64,000 nucleotides of DNA from Arthrobacter crystallopoietes. GTDB lineage: Bacteria > Actinomycetota > Actinomycetes > Actinomycetales > Micrococcaceae. The notes under the pieces were generated by a model that made no database searches, was not told the origin of the DNA, and worked only from the letters and a program-made list of their open reading frames with translations. A program made the translations under genes and the position numbers. Location of the stretch: positions 2,976,001 to 3,040,000 of the forward strand of contig NZ_CP018863.1 in assembly GCF_002849715.1 (NCBI RefSeq), read 5' to 3'. Shown here piece by piece: positions 45,493 to 54,321 of the stretch (its first letter is position 1; each line of letters opens with the position of its first letter).

Positions 45493-48261
45493 ATGGAGGG
45501 ATTCGGGAGCATCGGGCTGGTGGGGCGGGACCGGGACCTCGGCACGGTCCTGCACGCCATCCGGACCACCGGGGGAGCCCTGCTGGTGGCGGACCAGGGC
45601 CTGGGCAAAAGCGCGCTGGCCCGCGCCGCGATCGCGGAGCTGGGCAGCGAGATGACTCCGCTGCGGGTCTACGCCAGCCCCAGCCTCGCGCGCATTCCGT
45701 TCGGCGCGCTGGCCCCGTACCTGTCCTCCCTCCAGGTGGAGGGGAAGGACTCCGTGCTACCGGCCATGCGGTCCGTGCTCGCGTACATCCACCGGTTGTC
45801 TCCCGGCAAGGCGCCAGTGCTGATGGTCATCGACGACGTTCACGAACTCGACGAGTCCAGCTCCCTACTGGCGGCGCAGCTGGTGGCTTCCGGAGTGGTC
45901 AGGCTGCTGGCGATGAGCCGGGCCATCCAGGCGCCGCCGCCGGAAATCCAGTCGCTCGCCACGGACGGGCTGATCCTGCGGCACACCCTGCAGCCGCTGG
46001 ATCGGGCGCAGGCCCACGAGCTCTGCCGCCAGGTGCTGCAGGGCGAAATCCTGCCCAGCATCAGCGAAGCCCTGGTCCAGTCCTCCGGCGGCAACCCGAT
46101 GTTCCTGCTGGCGCTGCTGGCCCAGGTCCGCCGGGAGGGCACGCTGGTGGAACGCAACGGTGTCTGGCTGCTGGGCGGGGAGCCGCTGCCGCCGGATCTG
46201 CGCCTGACCGATCTGATCAAGGGCCACTTCAGCCGCTGTACGGAAACGGAGCGCGAGCTGTTGGAGACGGTGGCCTTGGCGGACCCGGTGCCGCTGCAGG
46301 TCCTGCTGCAGACCGGCGCAGGGGACCAGGTCGATGCGCTCGTGGAAGCCCGTCTGATCACCATCGGCGACGACGCCGAACAGCTGGTCCGCGTGGCACA
46401 CCCGATCTACGCACAGGTGCTGCGGGCCATGGTGCCCGCCGGGCGCAGCCTGCGGATCCGCCGCGGCCTGGCCGCCTACCTTGGCCAGCAGGCCTCCCGG
46501 CCGTTCCGGGTGGAGACGCTGCTGCGCTCGGTGGACTGGTCGCTCGAGTGCGGCGTGCCGGTGCCAGACCAGCAGTTGCTGCAGGCCGCGCAGGTGGCCA
46601 ACGGACTGTTCCACTCGCGCTTTGCCCTGCGCGCCGCCGGGGCGGTCAGGGATCCGACGTACCGGCCCGCTGCGCAGGTGGCCCTGGCCCGGGCACATTT
46701 CCACTCCGGCGACTATGAACGCGCCGGAGAAATGCTGGCCGGCGTGCTGGCCCGGGCCAGCGATCTGGGCACGGCCAAGCAGGCAGCGCTGCTGGCAGGC
46801 CAGCTGCATCTGCACCTTCATGGCGAGCCCGCCGGACTGTATGGCCTGGCCGACCAGTGGGCGCAGGCGGTGGAGCGCATTCAAGGCGCGAATCCGAAGC
46901 TGCGGGCGAGCCGCGCCGTCGTTATTGCGGAGCAGGGCTACCGCCTGATGCGCGTGCACGCCAAGCTCTCCGAAGGGCGGCTGGCCGAAGCCGAAGCCGA
47001 ACTGCGCGGGCTGCAGGCTGCCTCGGACGGCTTCCCCGAGACCGAGCTGGTCATCAAGACCCTGCTGGGCGATGTGTATGCCGCCACCGGCCATCTCGTC
47101 AGCGGCGCGGCGCTGACCCGCGAGGCGCTGGCGCTGATGCGGCGGAATGAAAGCGAGCTGCTGGGGTACTACGAATACGTCCTGACCACGCATATCATGG
47201 CGTGCGTGCGGCTCGCCGAATGGGATGAGGTGCGGCACGAACTGGAGCGGTACGCCGGCAGCGGGCACCGAGGCCTGTTCTACTTCGGCGGCGCCGTCAG
47301 CTACGCCTACGCCATGCATGAGATCCTGCAGGGCCGTACGGCCAGCGGGCTGCAGATGCTCAACGCCGCCGTCGAGGGACTGCGCCAGTCCGACCTGGAG
47401 CACCTGCTGCCCATCGCCCTCGCCTCCGGGGCCTACGCCTCCGCCATGGCCGGATTGACCGCGCTCGCCGCGGAGTACCTGGCCGCGTACGCGGACGTGC
47501 CGTACAAATCCGTGCCGCAGCTGCAGCTGCTGAGCCAAGGGTACGTGGCCGCCGCTGGCTACCTCATTCAAAACAACGACGGCGGACTCGGGCAGCTGCG
47601 GGCGCTCAGCCGTGACGCCAGGAAGCGCGGCCTGGCCAGCACCGAGCTGGACCTGCGGCAGCTGAGCCTGCGGCTGGGCGACCTGACGGAACTGGACGAA
47701 CTGGTCAAAGTTGCGGATCTGACCGAGGGAACGCCCGCCGCGCAACTGACGGCGTTCGCGCGGGCCCTACGCGACGAAGACCTGGACGCCGTACTGCGGC
47801 TCAGCCACGATCCCTCGGCCGGGCATGCCCTGCGGCTGACCTTGCAGAGCCTGCAGCAACGGGACCTGCTGCCCGAGCACACCGGCGGAGCCGCCAGCCG
47901 GCAGGACTTTCTGCAGCAGGTCAAACGGCAGCTGCAGAAACTGTCCCTGGTGCCGGAGAGCGTCGGCGGGCTGCATCCAGGCGGGGCGGGCGGACCCTCT
48001 GCTTTCGGTCTGCCTGCTGCCGGGGCCGGCTGGCCGATGGCAGGAACCAGCGGAGGCCAAGCCGGCACCGTTGCGGTGCAAGCCAGGCTGACCAGGCGCG
48101 AGCGGGAAATCGGCCGCCTGGTAGTGGAGGGGCTGGCCAACTCGGACATCGCCGCGCGGCTGAGCCTGTCGGTGCGCACCGTGGAGGGCCACATCTACCG
48201 CATGTTCGCCAAACTGCAGATCAGCAACCGCGAGGACCTTACCGCGGAGCACCTGGGCTGA
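45493..48261 (+). CDS. LAL-type LuxR regulator 2
   Basis: 922 aa, ATG two bases after the previous stop, so probably coupled to regulator 1. LVGRDRDLGTVLHAI precedes Walker A ADQGLGKS (33-40); Walker B is VLMVIDDVHELD. A long helical-repeat region follows. The C-terminus is a standard LuxR domain: LTRREREIGRLVVEGLANSD, then IAARLSLSVRTVEGHIYRMF. A QNNDGG copy of the dispersed motif is near residue 695. Confidence 0.93.
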   Translation: MEGFGSIGLVGRDRDLGTVLHAIRTTGGALLVADQGLGKSALARAAIAELGSEMTPLRVYASPSLARIPFGALAPYLSSLQVEGKDSVLPAMRSVLAYIHRLSPGKAPVLMVIDDVHELDESSSLLAAQLVASGVVRLLAMSRAIQAPPPEIQSLATDGLILRHTLQPLDRAQAHELCRQVLQGEILPSISEALVQSSGGNPMFLLALLAQVRREGTLVERNGVWLLGGEPLPPDLRLTDLIKGHFSRCTETERELLETVALADPVPLQVLLQTGAGDQVDALVEARLITIGDDAEQLVRVAHPIYAQVLRAMVPAGRSLRIRRGLAAYLGQQASRPFRVETLLRSVDWSLECGVPVPDQQLLQAAQVANGLFHSRFALRAAGAVRDPTYRPAAQVALARAHFHSGDYERAGEMLAGVLARASDLGTAKQAALLAGQLHLHLHGEPAGLYGLADQWAQAVERIQGANPKLRASRAVVIAEQGYRLMRVHAKLSEGRLAEAEAELRGLQAASDGFPETELVIKTLLGDVYAATGHLVSGAALTREALALMRRNESELLGYYEYVLTTHIMACVRLAEWDEVRHELERYAGSGHRGLFYFGGAVSYAYAMHEILQGRTASGLQMLNAAVEGLRQSDLEHLLPIALASGAYASAMAGLTALAAEYLAAYADVPYKSVPQLQLLSQGYVAAAGYLIQNNDGGLGQLRALSRDARKRGLASTELDLRQLSLRLGDLTELDELVKVADLTEGTPAAQLTAFARALRDEDLDAVLRLSHDPSAGHALRLTLQSLQQRDLLPEHTGGAASRQDFLQQVKRQLQKLSLVPESVGGLHPGGAGGPSAFGLPAAGAGWPMAGTSGGQAGTVAVQARLTRREREIGRLVVEGLANSDIAARLSLSVRTVEGHIYRMFAKLQISNREDLTAEHLG

Positions 48262-48518
48262 CACGGCGCTTGCGGACCGCCACCTGCAAAACCGAGTACT
48301 AGTACGGCCTTTCCGGCCGATGTGCCTCCCCGGCGGGAGCCAGCAGGCACCTGCACGTACCCACCTGAGTAGTCCGCGCGCCGTCGACAAGCTTTCTCCA
48401 AGTTTCCTGAGTACAGTCCGCCCGCCTCGCCGCGAAGAACCCGTAACGGCTACGCAAGACACGGCAGCGGCAAAAATTTAGGCTCGATAGCACGTAGCTT
48501 CAGCCGATTGGTCTCATC
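48262..48518. promoter_or_regulatory. Intergenic region before LAL regulator 3
   Basis: 257 bp. It contains the palindrome GTACTAGTAC (48296-48305) and a direct repeat, CCTGAGTAGTCCGC at 48364-48377 and CCTGAGTACAGTCCGC at 48406-48421. No terminator is clear. A separate promoter for regulators 3 and 4 is likely. Confidence 0.4.
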
Positions 48519-50774
48519 ATGTTCAGCCCAACATCGGCGTGGTCTGACCTACCGCTCGCACCGGATGAGAAGACTCCGCACCGACTCACACACCTGCCGC
48601 CTTCCATGCCGCCGCTCCCAACCCCGGTAGGCAGCCACAGCGCGCTCGCCGAATCCCTGGCCAAATACCTGGCCGGCGCCCTCGCCGCGTCCCGGCCCGG
48701 CTGCGGCGCACTGCTGATCGGCGGCCCCGGTACCGGCAAGACGTTCCTGGCCCGCGACGTCCTCCACCGACTGCACGGCGAGGTCCACATCGAGTACCTC
48801 CGCGGCAGCCCCGCCATTGAACGTCTTCCCTACGGCGCGCTGAACGTGCTGCTAGCCGAGGTGCCCGAAGCGGAATTAGGTCACCCGCTGGCGGTCGTGC
48901 GCAGTGTGGCCAGTTTCCTGCACCGGCGATCGGGCGGCAAGCCCGTCCTGCTGTTTGTGGACAACGCGCACGCGATCGATCCGCTCGCTGCCACGGTCAT
49001 TACCGCAATGGCCGACGACGGCGACGCCCGCCTTCTGGTGTGTGCCGACGATGCGCGACGCACTCCTGCCGGGCTCCTGCGCCTGTGGAAGGACGGCCGT
49101 CTAGTGCGGACAGACCTGGCGGACTTCGGCGTGGATGAAACCGCCGAATGGCTGAATGCGGTACTTGGCCCGGGGCTGACCCTCCTGGCGGTAAACGCAC
49201 TCCATGAAGCCAGCGGCGGCAACCCGCGGCTGCTGCGCAGGCTTACCCGCGAATGGGTTGAATCGGGCCGGCTGGTCCGTTGCGACGCCGGATGGATCCT
49301 CACCGAGGCGTGGCCGATGGCAGGCACAGCCGAGTCAAGCAGGCCGAAGACGCCGGTGGAGCAGGAAAGCGCGGAGCAAACAGGCCCGGGACAGGCCGCA
49401 CCCATTGCCACGAGTCCGGCTCCGGCGGTGCTCGCCGCTGCAAAGCAAGCGGTCTTCGACGGCCGCTACCGTGACGTTCCGGCGGGCGTAGTGGATCTCC
49501 TGCAGTCCAGGGACCCCACAGTGCGGCTGCGCGCTGGCGCCGTCCTCTGCGAGACCCAGGCGGCCACGGGCCGCGAAACCGCTGCCCTGGAGCTAGCCGC
49601 CGAACTGCTCGGCCCCGCTCACATGGCCGGGTCGAGCCAGCCGGGCAGGATCGCCCCTGGACTTGCCGATTCCAGTGTCAGGACTGCCTACCGGACAAGC
49701 GGGATTGCCCGCGGGCTCCGGCTGCTGGCGAACCAGCGGATGTGGGATGGCTTCGGCCTGATGTCCGCCGCCGCCGTGCCCCGAGCGGACTCCCGCAACT
49801 CCGGCCCGCCGCTCGTCCATGCCCGGATCTGGCTGTGGATCGAGATTGCAGAGGCGGTAGCCAGCGCGGATGCAGGCCTGGCGGACGAGGCGCGCGCCAA
49901 GCTGCGCCCGGTGCTGGTGCAACTCCAGGCCGGCCCCTCCGACAACGGCCAGCATGCGCTCGCCGCGGTGGCGGCCACCTACATCTCCGCCCTCGCCGGT
50001 GATGCGCAAGGTGCACGCGCCCAGCTCTGCCGGCTTCCCGCCGTCGTACTTGGAGCCGGCCACACGGGGCTGAGCTGGCAGCAGCAGGTCTGGATCCGCT
50101 ACCTGGGCGCCATGGCCTCGGCCATCGCCGCCAGCCGTAGCGGGCGGGCCGCCGCCACCCCTGGCGGACCCGGCACGTCGATCCGAAGGGCGCCAGGCAA
50201 CCGTGGCGAGGCCATCGCCCGGCTGCTGCAAGGCGCCGCCCAAGCCAACACACGCGGCGCGCTCGCGGACGAGCTGCTGCTCATCAGCGGCGCGGTCCGG
50301 CTCGGCGCCACCGGATCCGCCGCCCGGCTCGCCACGATCGCGGGCCATGTGCAGGGGGACTTTGCCCGGCTGTGCGGGCTCTTCGGCGAGGGCCTCGCGC
50401 GCGAGGACGCCGGACGGCTTTTCGCCGCGGCGGGCCAGGCCATGGCCCAGGGAAACCGGATCTTCGCCCAGGAGGCCGCCCGCGCCGGATTGACCATCGC
50501 GGCACGGCAGCGCGACACCTCGCTGATGCGCTCCGCGCTCAGTTTCATTCTTGCCGAACGCCGGCTGCCGGACTTCGCGCCCGGCGGCGGCACCCACGAT
50601 GCCCTCAGTGGGCGTGAGCGCGAGATCGCTTCGCTGGCAGCAACAGGCGCTGGCAACGCGGTCATCGCGCGACGGCTGCACGTGTCCATCCGCACTGTGG
50701 AAGGCCACCTGCAGCAAATTTACCGGAAATTGCAGGTTGGCCCGCCGGCTGTCCCGGCCGGCCCGTTTGCCTAA
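48519..50774 (+). CDS. LAL-type LuxR regulator 3
   Basis: 751 aa, the shortest of the four. Walker A is GGPGTGKT (68-75) and Walker B VLLFVDNAHAID. The helical-repeat region is reduced. The LuxR domain is LSGREREIASLAATGAGNAV, then IARRLHVSIRTVEGHLQQIY, and the protein ends 14 residues later, slightly shorter than usual. Start is ATG. Confidence 0.9.
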   Translation: MFSPTSAWSDLPLAPDEKTPHRLTHLPPSMPPLPTPVGSHSALAESLAKYLAGALAASRPGCGALLIGGPGTGKTFLARDVLHRLHGEVHIEYLRGSPAIERLPYGALNVLLAEVPEAELGHPLAVVRSVASFLHRRSGGKPVLLFVDNAHAIDPLAATVITAMADDGDARLLVCADDARRTPAGLLRLWKDGRLVRTDLADFGVDETAEWLNAVLGPGLTLLAVNALHEASGGNPRLLRRLTREWVESGRLVRCDAGWILTEAWPMAGTAESSRPKTPVEQESAEQTGPGQAAPIATSPAPAVLAAAKQAVFDGRYRDVPAGVVDLLQSRDPTVRLRAGAVLCETQAATGRETAALELAAELLGPAHMAGSSQPGRIAPGLADSSVRTAYRTSGIARGLRLLANQRMWDGFGLMSAAAVPRADSRNSGPPLVHARIWLWIEIAEAVASADAGLADEARAKLRPVLVQLQAGPSDNGQHALAAVAATYISALAGDAQGARAQLCRLPAVVLGAGHTGLSWQQQVWIRYLGAMASAIAASRSGRAAATPGGPGTSIRRAPGNRGEAIARLLQGAAQANTRGALADELLLISGAVRLGATGSAARLATIAGHVQGDFARLCGLFGEGLAREDAGRLFAAAGQAMAQGNRIFAQEAARAGLTIAARQRDTSLMRSALSFILAERRLPDFAPGGGTHDALSGREREIASLAATGAGNAVIARRLHVSIRTVEGHLQQIYRKLQVGPPAVPAGPFA

Positions 50775-50812
50775 GACAGCTGGGCGGTAACACAGCAGAA
50801 ACACGGTTCATC

Positions 50813-53800
50813 ATGAGTCACTCGATCACCGCGTGCGCGGGGGCCTTGGAAGAGGCAGGACACAACGGGGAAACAACTTTGGGGGAATTACGCTTCGGAG
50901 AAACGCACATTGGGGAATCACCATCAGGAAGTACGACGGCGGCTCCTCGCCATCCAGCTTTGGCAGGACTTCCAGCCTTGGCGGCACCTCCAACCTTGGC
51001 AGCACTGCCAGCACTGCCAGCCTTGGCAGGCCGAGAGCGAGCCACGGCCGCGGTCACGGCAATCCTGAGCAACGCGGCAATCCGCGGTGCGCTGATCGTC
51101 GGGGCACCGGGGATCGGAAAGACGGCCTTTCTTGGGCACATCGCCCAGGCGCTGAAGGCGGACTTCCGCTTCATCCGGCTGTCCGGCAGCGCGGCATCCT
51201 TGCTCGACGCACCGTTCGCGGCACTGGGTCCACTGCTTGGCGGCGAGGTTCCGCCGGCACCGGACACGCCGCAGGTTGAGGTCCTGCGGGCAACCTTGCG
51301 GTTCCTCTCCACGCACGCCGAAACGCCCGTGCTGCTGGTGGACGATGCCCACGAACTGGATCCCGACAGCGCCGGCATACTGGCGCAGCTGATCGTAAGC
51401 GGAGCCGTTCAAGCGCTGCTGGCCGCCCGGCCGGGAAACCCGCTTGATTCGGAGCTGGCGGCCTTGCGGCAGGACGGCTTGGTGGAACAGTGCGAACTGG
51501 CCCCGCTCACCGTGCCGGAAGTTCACGACGTCGTCCGGCATGTCCTCGGCGGCCCGGTGCTCCCGGCCGCCACACGGCTGCTCGCCCGGAACTCCGGCGG
51601 CCATCCACGGAACCTGCTGGCCTTGCTCGCGGAAAGCCGCCGCCTGAACCGGCTGGTCGAACACAACGGCAAGTGGCTGCCCACCGGCCGCTTCCCGGAA
51701 ACCAGCGAGCTCCTGCAGGACATGCTCCGGGAGGACCTACAGCGGCTGGCTCCGGCGGAGCAGGACGCTGTCTACGCCGTGGCCCTCGCCGGTCCGCTGC
51801 GCTTGCGGCTGCTATCGCGGCTCGCCGGGGGCGGCCACTTCGAGCGGCTCCAGGCCGGGCGCCTTCTCGAGTTCGATTTCGAAGAGACGGATCAGGATGA
51901 GGACCCGGACTCGGACCAGAACCGGAATGCGCGCCCAGACCCGAACCGGAATACGGACCCAGATCAGACCCGGAAGGCGCGCCCAGACCAGAACCGGGCC
52001 GCCGCGGCGGAAGCACTGTCCCATTCCGGTCCGTTGATCCGGCTCGGACCGGCCTACCCCGCAGCCGCGGTACGCGGTGTTGCGCCCGCAAGTACCCGTC
52101 GGGAACTGTATGGCCGGTTCACGCAGATCCTCGCCGATGAACCGGAGCTGATGCCCGGCGGCGTGGAGCCGGCCAGATGGGCGCTCGATGCCCAGCTGCC
52201 GCTGAGCGAGAAGACGCTGCTGGCCACCGCACAGCAGGCAAACCGGCGGCACGACCTCGCGCTGGCGCTGCGGGCCGCGACGGTGATCGAGTCGCCGCGG
52301 TTGGCGCCCGCGGCGGAAGTGGAGATCGTCCGGATCTACCTGCACCAGGGGTACGCCGGCCGCGCGCTGGCTCGGTTGTCCAAGGTCCTCGCCACCTCTA
52401 CCGACCCGGCCGTGCTCCGCGATGCGGTACTGCTGGGTCAGGAAGTTGTGGTGCGGACCGGTGCCGGGGCTGAGCAGTTGAGCCAGCTGCTCCGGAACTG
52501 GGATATCGCACTGACGCGCCGAATCCTGAAGCCGGAGGACCGCCGGTTCGACCGGCTGCTGCACCACCACGCGATGCAGCTGGAAGGCCGCTTCGCCGAA
52601 AGCATCCCGGGCCTGTGGCGGCTGGCAGTCGAGACCGAACCCGAACCCGACGCCGACCCAGCGCAGCAGCACCGGAATGGCCAGGACCGCGCGATCGCGG
52701 ACGAGGGCCTGGTGGCCAAGACACTCCTCGCCGAGGCAGCACTGGTCACCGGCGACCGGCAGACCAGCACGGACATCGCCACCGCCGTGCTTCGCCACAT
52801 GGAACGCGAACCGGACGCCGGGAACGTGCTGCAGGAAGGTCTGACCCTGCGCCTGATCCGCTGCCTGATCCAGGCCGGCCACCTCGCCGGCGCCGCCGCG
52901 CAACTGGAACGCTACGAAACGGACAGGCCCGAATCCCTGGTGGTCTTCGGCGGAACCATCGAGTTCCTGCACGGCTGGCTGGAGCTCAGGCAAGGGCGTG
53001 TGCGCGCCAGCCTGGACCGGCTGCTGCTGGCGGTGGACGCGTTGCGGATGCATGACCCACACCAGCTGCTCGGCTACGCGCTGGGCCTGGCCGCGGATGC
53101 AGCTGCCATGCTCAATGAACGGGACATCGTGGCCTCGTGCACCAGCGACTTCAACGAGCACCTGGCCCACCAACGAGGCAGCATCCACGAGACCATGCCT
53201 CTCACAGCCCAAGCGCGGATTGCCGCGGTCGGCGCCACCACGCAGGGCGTGACCGCTGCCGTTCAGGAGCTGACCGGTCTGGCGGTGCGTCTTGCCCAAC
53301 TTTGCCGGGTGACCGAGGAAACCGAAGTCCACCTCCTGCTGCTGCGGCTCGGCGAACTGGGCGGGTTGCCCCGGCTGCGGGACCTCACCGCCGCACCGGC
53401 GGGCAGGGAAAACGGATTGCTGCACGCCTTCGCCCAGGCACTGCTGGATAAGGACGCGGACCGGATCCTTATCCTCGCCCGGGACGCGGCCGATGCAGGC
53501 TACCCGCTGATCGCCGCGGACGCCGCAGCCCACGGCGCCCGGTTCCTGGCGGGCGAGGGGCAACGTGACGGCCAACGCAACGGCAAGCGGGCCCGGCGGC
53601 GGGAGGCGGCCCGGCTGGTCCAGCAGCTGCAGCTGCCCGGCATGGTGGCCTCCCCGCTGGGCGAATCGTGTGCCCCCCGGGAGCTGACCTTTCGGGAGCG
53701 GGACGTCGCCACGCTCGTGGCGCAGGGCATGCGCAGCCGGGACATCGCGGCACGGCTGGGAGTTTCCGTGCGGACCGTGGAAGGCCATATCTACCGGATC

Positions 53801-53929
53801 TACGACAAACTGCACGTACGCACCCGAGGTGAGCTTGCCGCCGTCGTACTTAGTGGCCCGCAACAAGTGGAGCCCGCCGCGCTCGCCCCACGTGATGCCG
53901 TGCCCGCGATGCAAGTAGGCGGCGGGTAG
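50813..53929 (+). CDS. LAL-type LuxR regulator 4, with internal amino-acid repeats
   Basis: 1038 aa. Walker A is GAPGIGKT (97-104) and Walker B VLLVDDAHELD. The C-terminal domain is LTFRERDVATLVAQGMRSRD, then IAARLGVSVRTVEGHIYRIYDKL. Two low-complexity expansions are unusual: a Leu/Ala/Pro repeat before the ATPase (about 46-73, period six residues) and an Asp/Asn/Arg/Pro repeat (about 361-396, period eight residues) between ATPase and helical repeats. It begins 38 bp after regulator 3 and is followed by a strong hairpin. Confidence 0.92.
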   Translation: MSHSITACAGALEEAGHNGETTLGELRFGETHIGESPSGSTTAAPRHPALAGLPALAAPPTLAALPALPALAGRERATAAVTAILSNAAIRGALIVGAPGIGKTAFLGHIAQALKADFRFIRLSGSAASLLDAPFAALGPLLGGEVPPAPDTPQVEVLRATLRFLSTHAETPVLLVDDAHELDPDSAGILAQLIVSGAVQALLAARPGNPLDSELAALRQDGLVEQCELAPLTVPEVHDVVRHVLGGPVLPAATRLLARNSGGHPRNLLALLAESRRLNRLVEHNGKWLPTGRFPETSELLQDMLREDLQRLAPAEQDAVYAVALAGPLRLRLLSRLAGGGHFERLQAGRLLEFDFEETDQDEDPDSDQNRNARPDPNRNTDPDQTRKARPDQNRAAAAEALSHSGPLIRLGPAYPAAAVRGVAPASTRRELYGRFTQILADEPELMPGGVEPARWALDAQLPLSEKTLLATAQQANRRHDLALALRAATVIESPRLAPAAEVEIVRIYLHQGYAGRALARLSKVLATSTDPAVLRDAVLLGQEVVVRTGAGAEQLSQLLRNWDIALTRRILKPEDRRFDRLLHHHAMQLEGRFAESIPGLWRLAVETEPEPDADPAQQHRNGQDRAIADEGLVAKTLLAEAALVTGDRQTSTDIATAVLRHMEREPDAGNVLQEGLTLRLIRCLIQAGHLAGAAAQLERYETDRPESLVVFGGTIEFLHGWLELRQGRVRASLDRLLLAVDALRMHDPHQLLGYALGLAADAAAMLNERDIVASCTSDFNEHLAHQRGSIHETMPLTAQARIAAVGATTQGVTAAVQELTGLAVRLAQLCRVTEETEVHLLLLRLGELGGLPRLRDLTAAPAGRENGLLHAFAQALLDKDADRILILARDAADAGYPLIAADAAAHGARFLAGEGQRDGQRNGKRARRREAARLVQQLQLPGMVASPLGESCAPRELTFRERDVATLVAQGMRSRDIAARLGVSVRTVEGHIYRIYDKLHVRTRGELAAVVLSGPQQVEPAALAPRDAVPAMQVGGG
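51896..51999 (+). repeat. 24-bp imperfect tandem repeat inside LAL regulator 4
   Basis: Units encode RNARPDPN, RNTDPDQT and RKARPDQN, preceded by a degenerate EDPDSDQN. GCGCGCCCAGAC recurs at 51929 and 51977, two periods apart. It keeps frame, so length can vary without breaking the gene. Confidence 0.8.
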
Positions 53930-54018
53930 AACGGGTAGGAACCACTCGTGCCGTGGCCGCCGCAGCTTCCTAGGCTGAGGAAATGGGGCAGGCGACGCCA
54001 CGGCCAACCCGCTCCTGA

Positions 54019-54062
54019 TCCGGACCGCGGCGGGAAAGCCCCCGCAGCTGCCGCGGTCCGGA
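54019..54062 (+). terminator. Hairpin terminator after the LAL array
   Basis: A 13-bp perfect stem (54019-54031 with 54050-54062) around an inner GC-rich loop, 90 bp after the stop of regulator 4. No T-run. Confidence 0.7.
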
Positions 54063-54254
54063 CCTGGCGGGACCGGCGGTGAACGAAGTCTTCTGAGACC
54101 GAGACTTTTGCCCCGTCGCTGCCGGCCCCGTCGCCTGCGGAAGCGTCAGGCCGCCGGGGAAAACGCGCAGGGGAACAAAAGGGGAACAGGGGAACAACGC
54201 GGGGAGCAGCACCGGGAACGCTGTTTGGGGCAGCGTCCGCTCAATCATTCGTGC
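54063..54254. other. Purine-rich non-coding segment
   Basis: Between the LAL terminator and the polysaccharide promoter. It has a purine-rich stretch (54,165-54,225) with GGGGAACA-type repeats. No gene is visible. It probably holds part of the promoter or leader of the biosynthetic operon. Confidence 0.4.
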
Positions 54255-54300
54255 CAGTCCTTTCACATCAGTCCATTTACAGAATGTCAGTCCATTCACA
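54255..54300 (+). promoter_or_regulatory. Three direct repeats CAGTCCWTTYACA upstream of the polysaccharide operon
   Basis: CAGTCCTTTCACA (54255-54267), CAGTCCATTTACA (54269-54281) and CAGTCCATTCACA (54288-54300), ending 22 bp before the ATG of the dehydrogenase. Start-to-start distances are 14 and 19 bp. Repeated sites just upstream are what an activator such as MalT uses, but their closeness to the start could also mean repression. Confidence 0.55.
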
Positions 54301-54321
54301 GATCAGACAGGGGATCAGATC

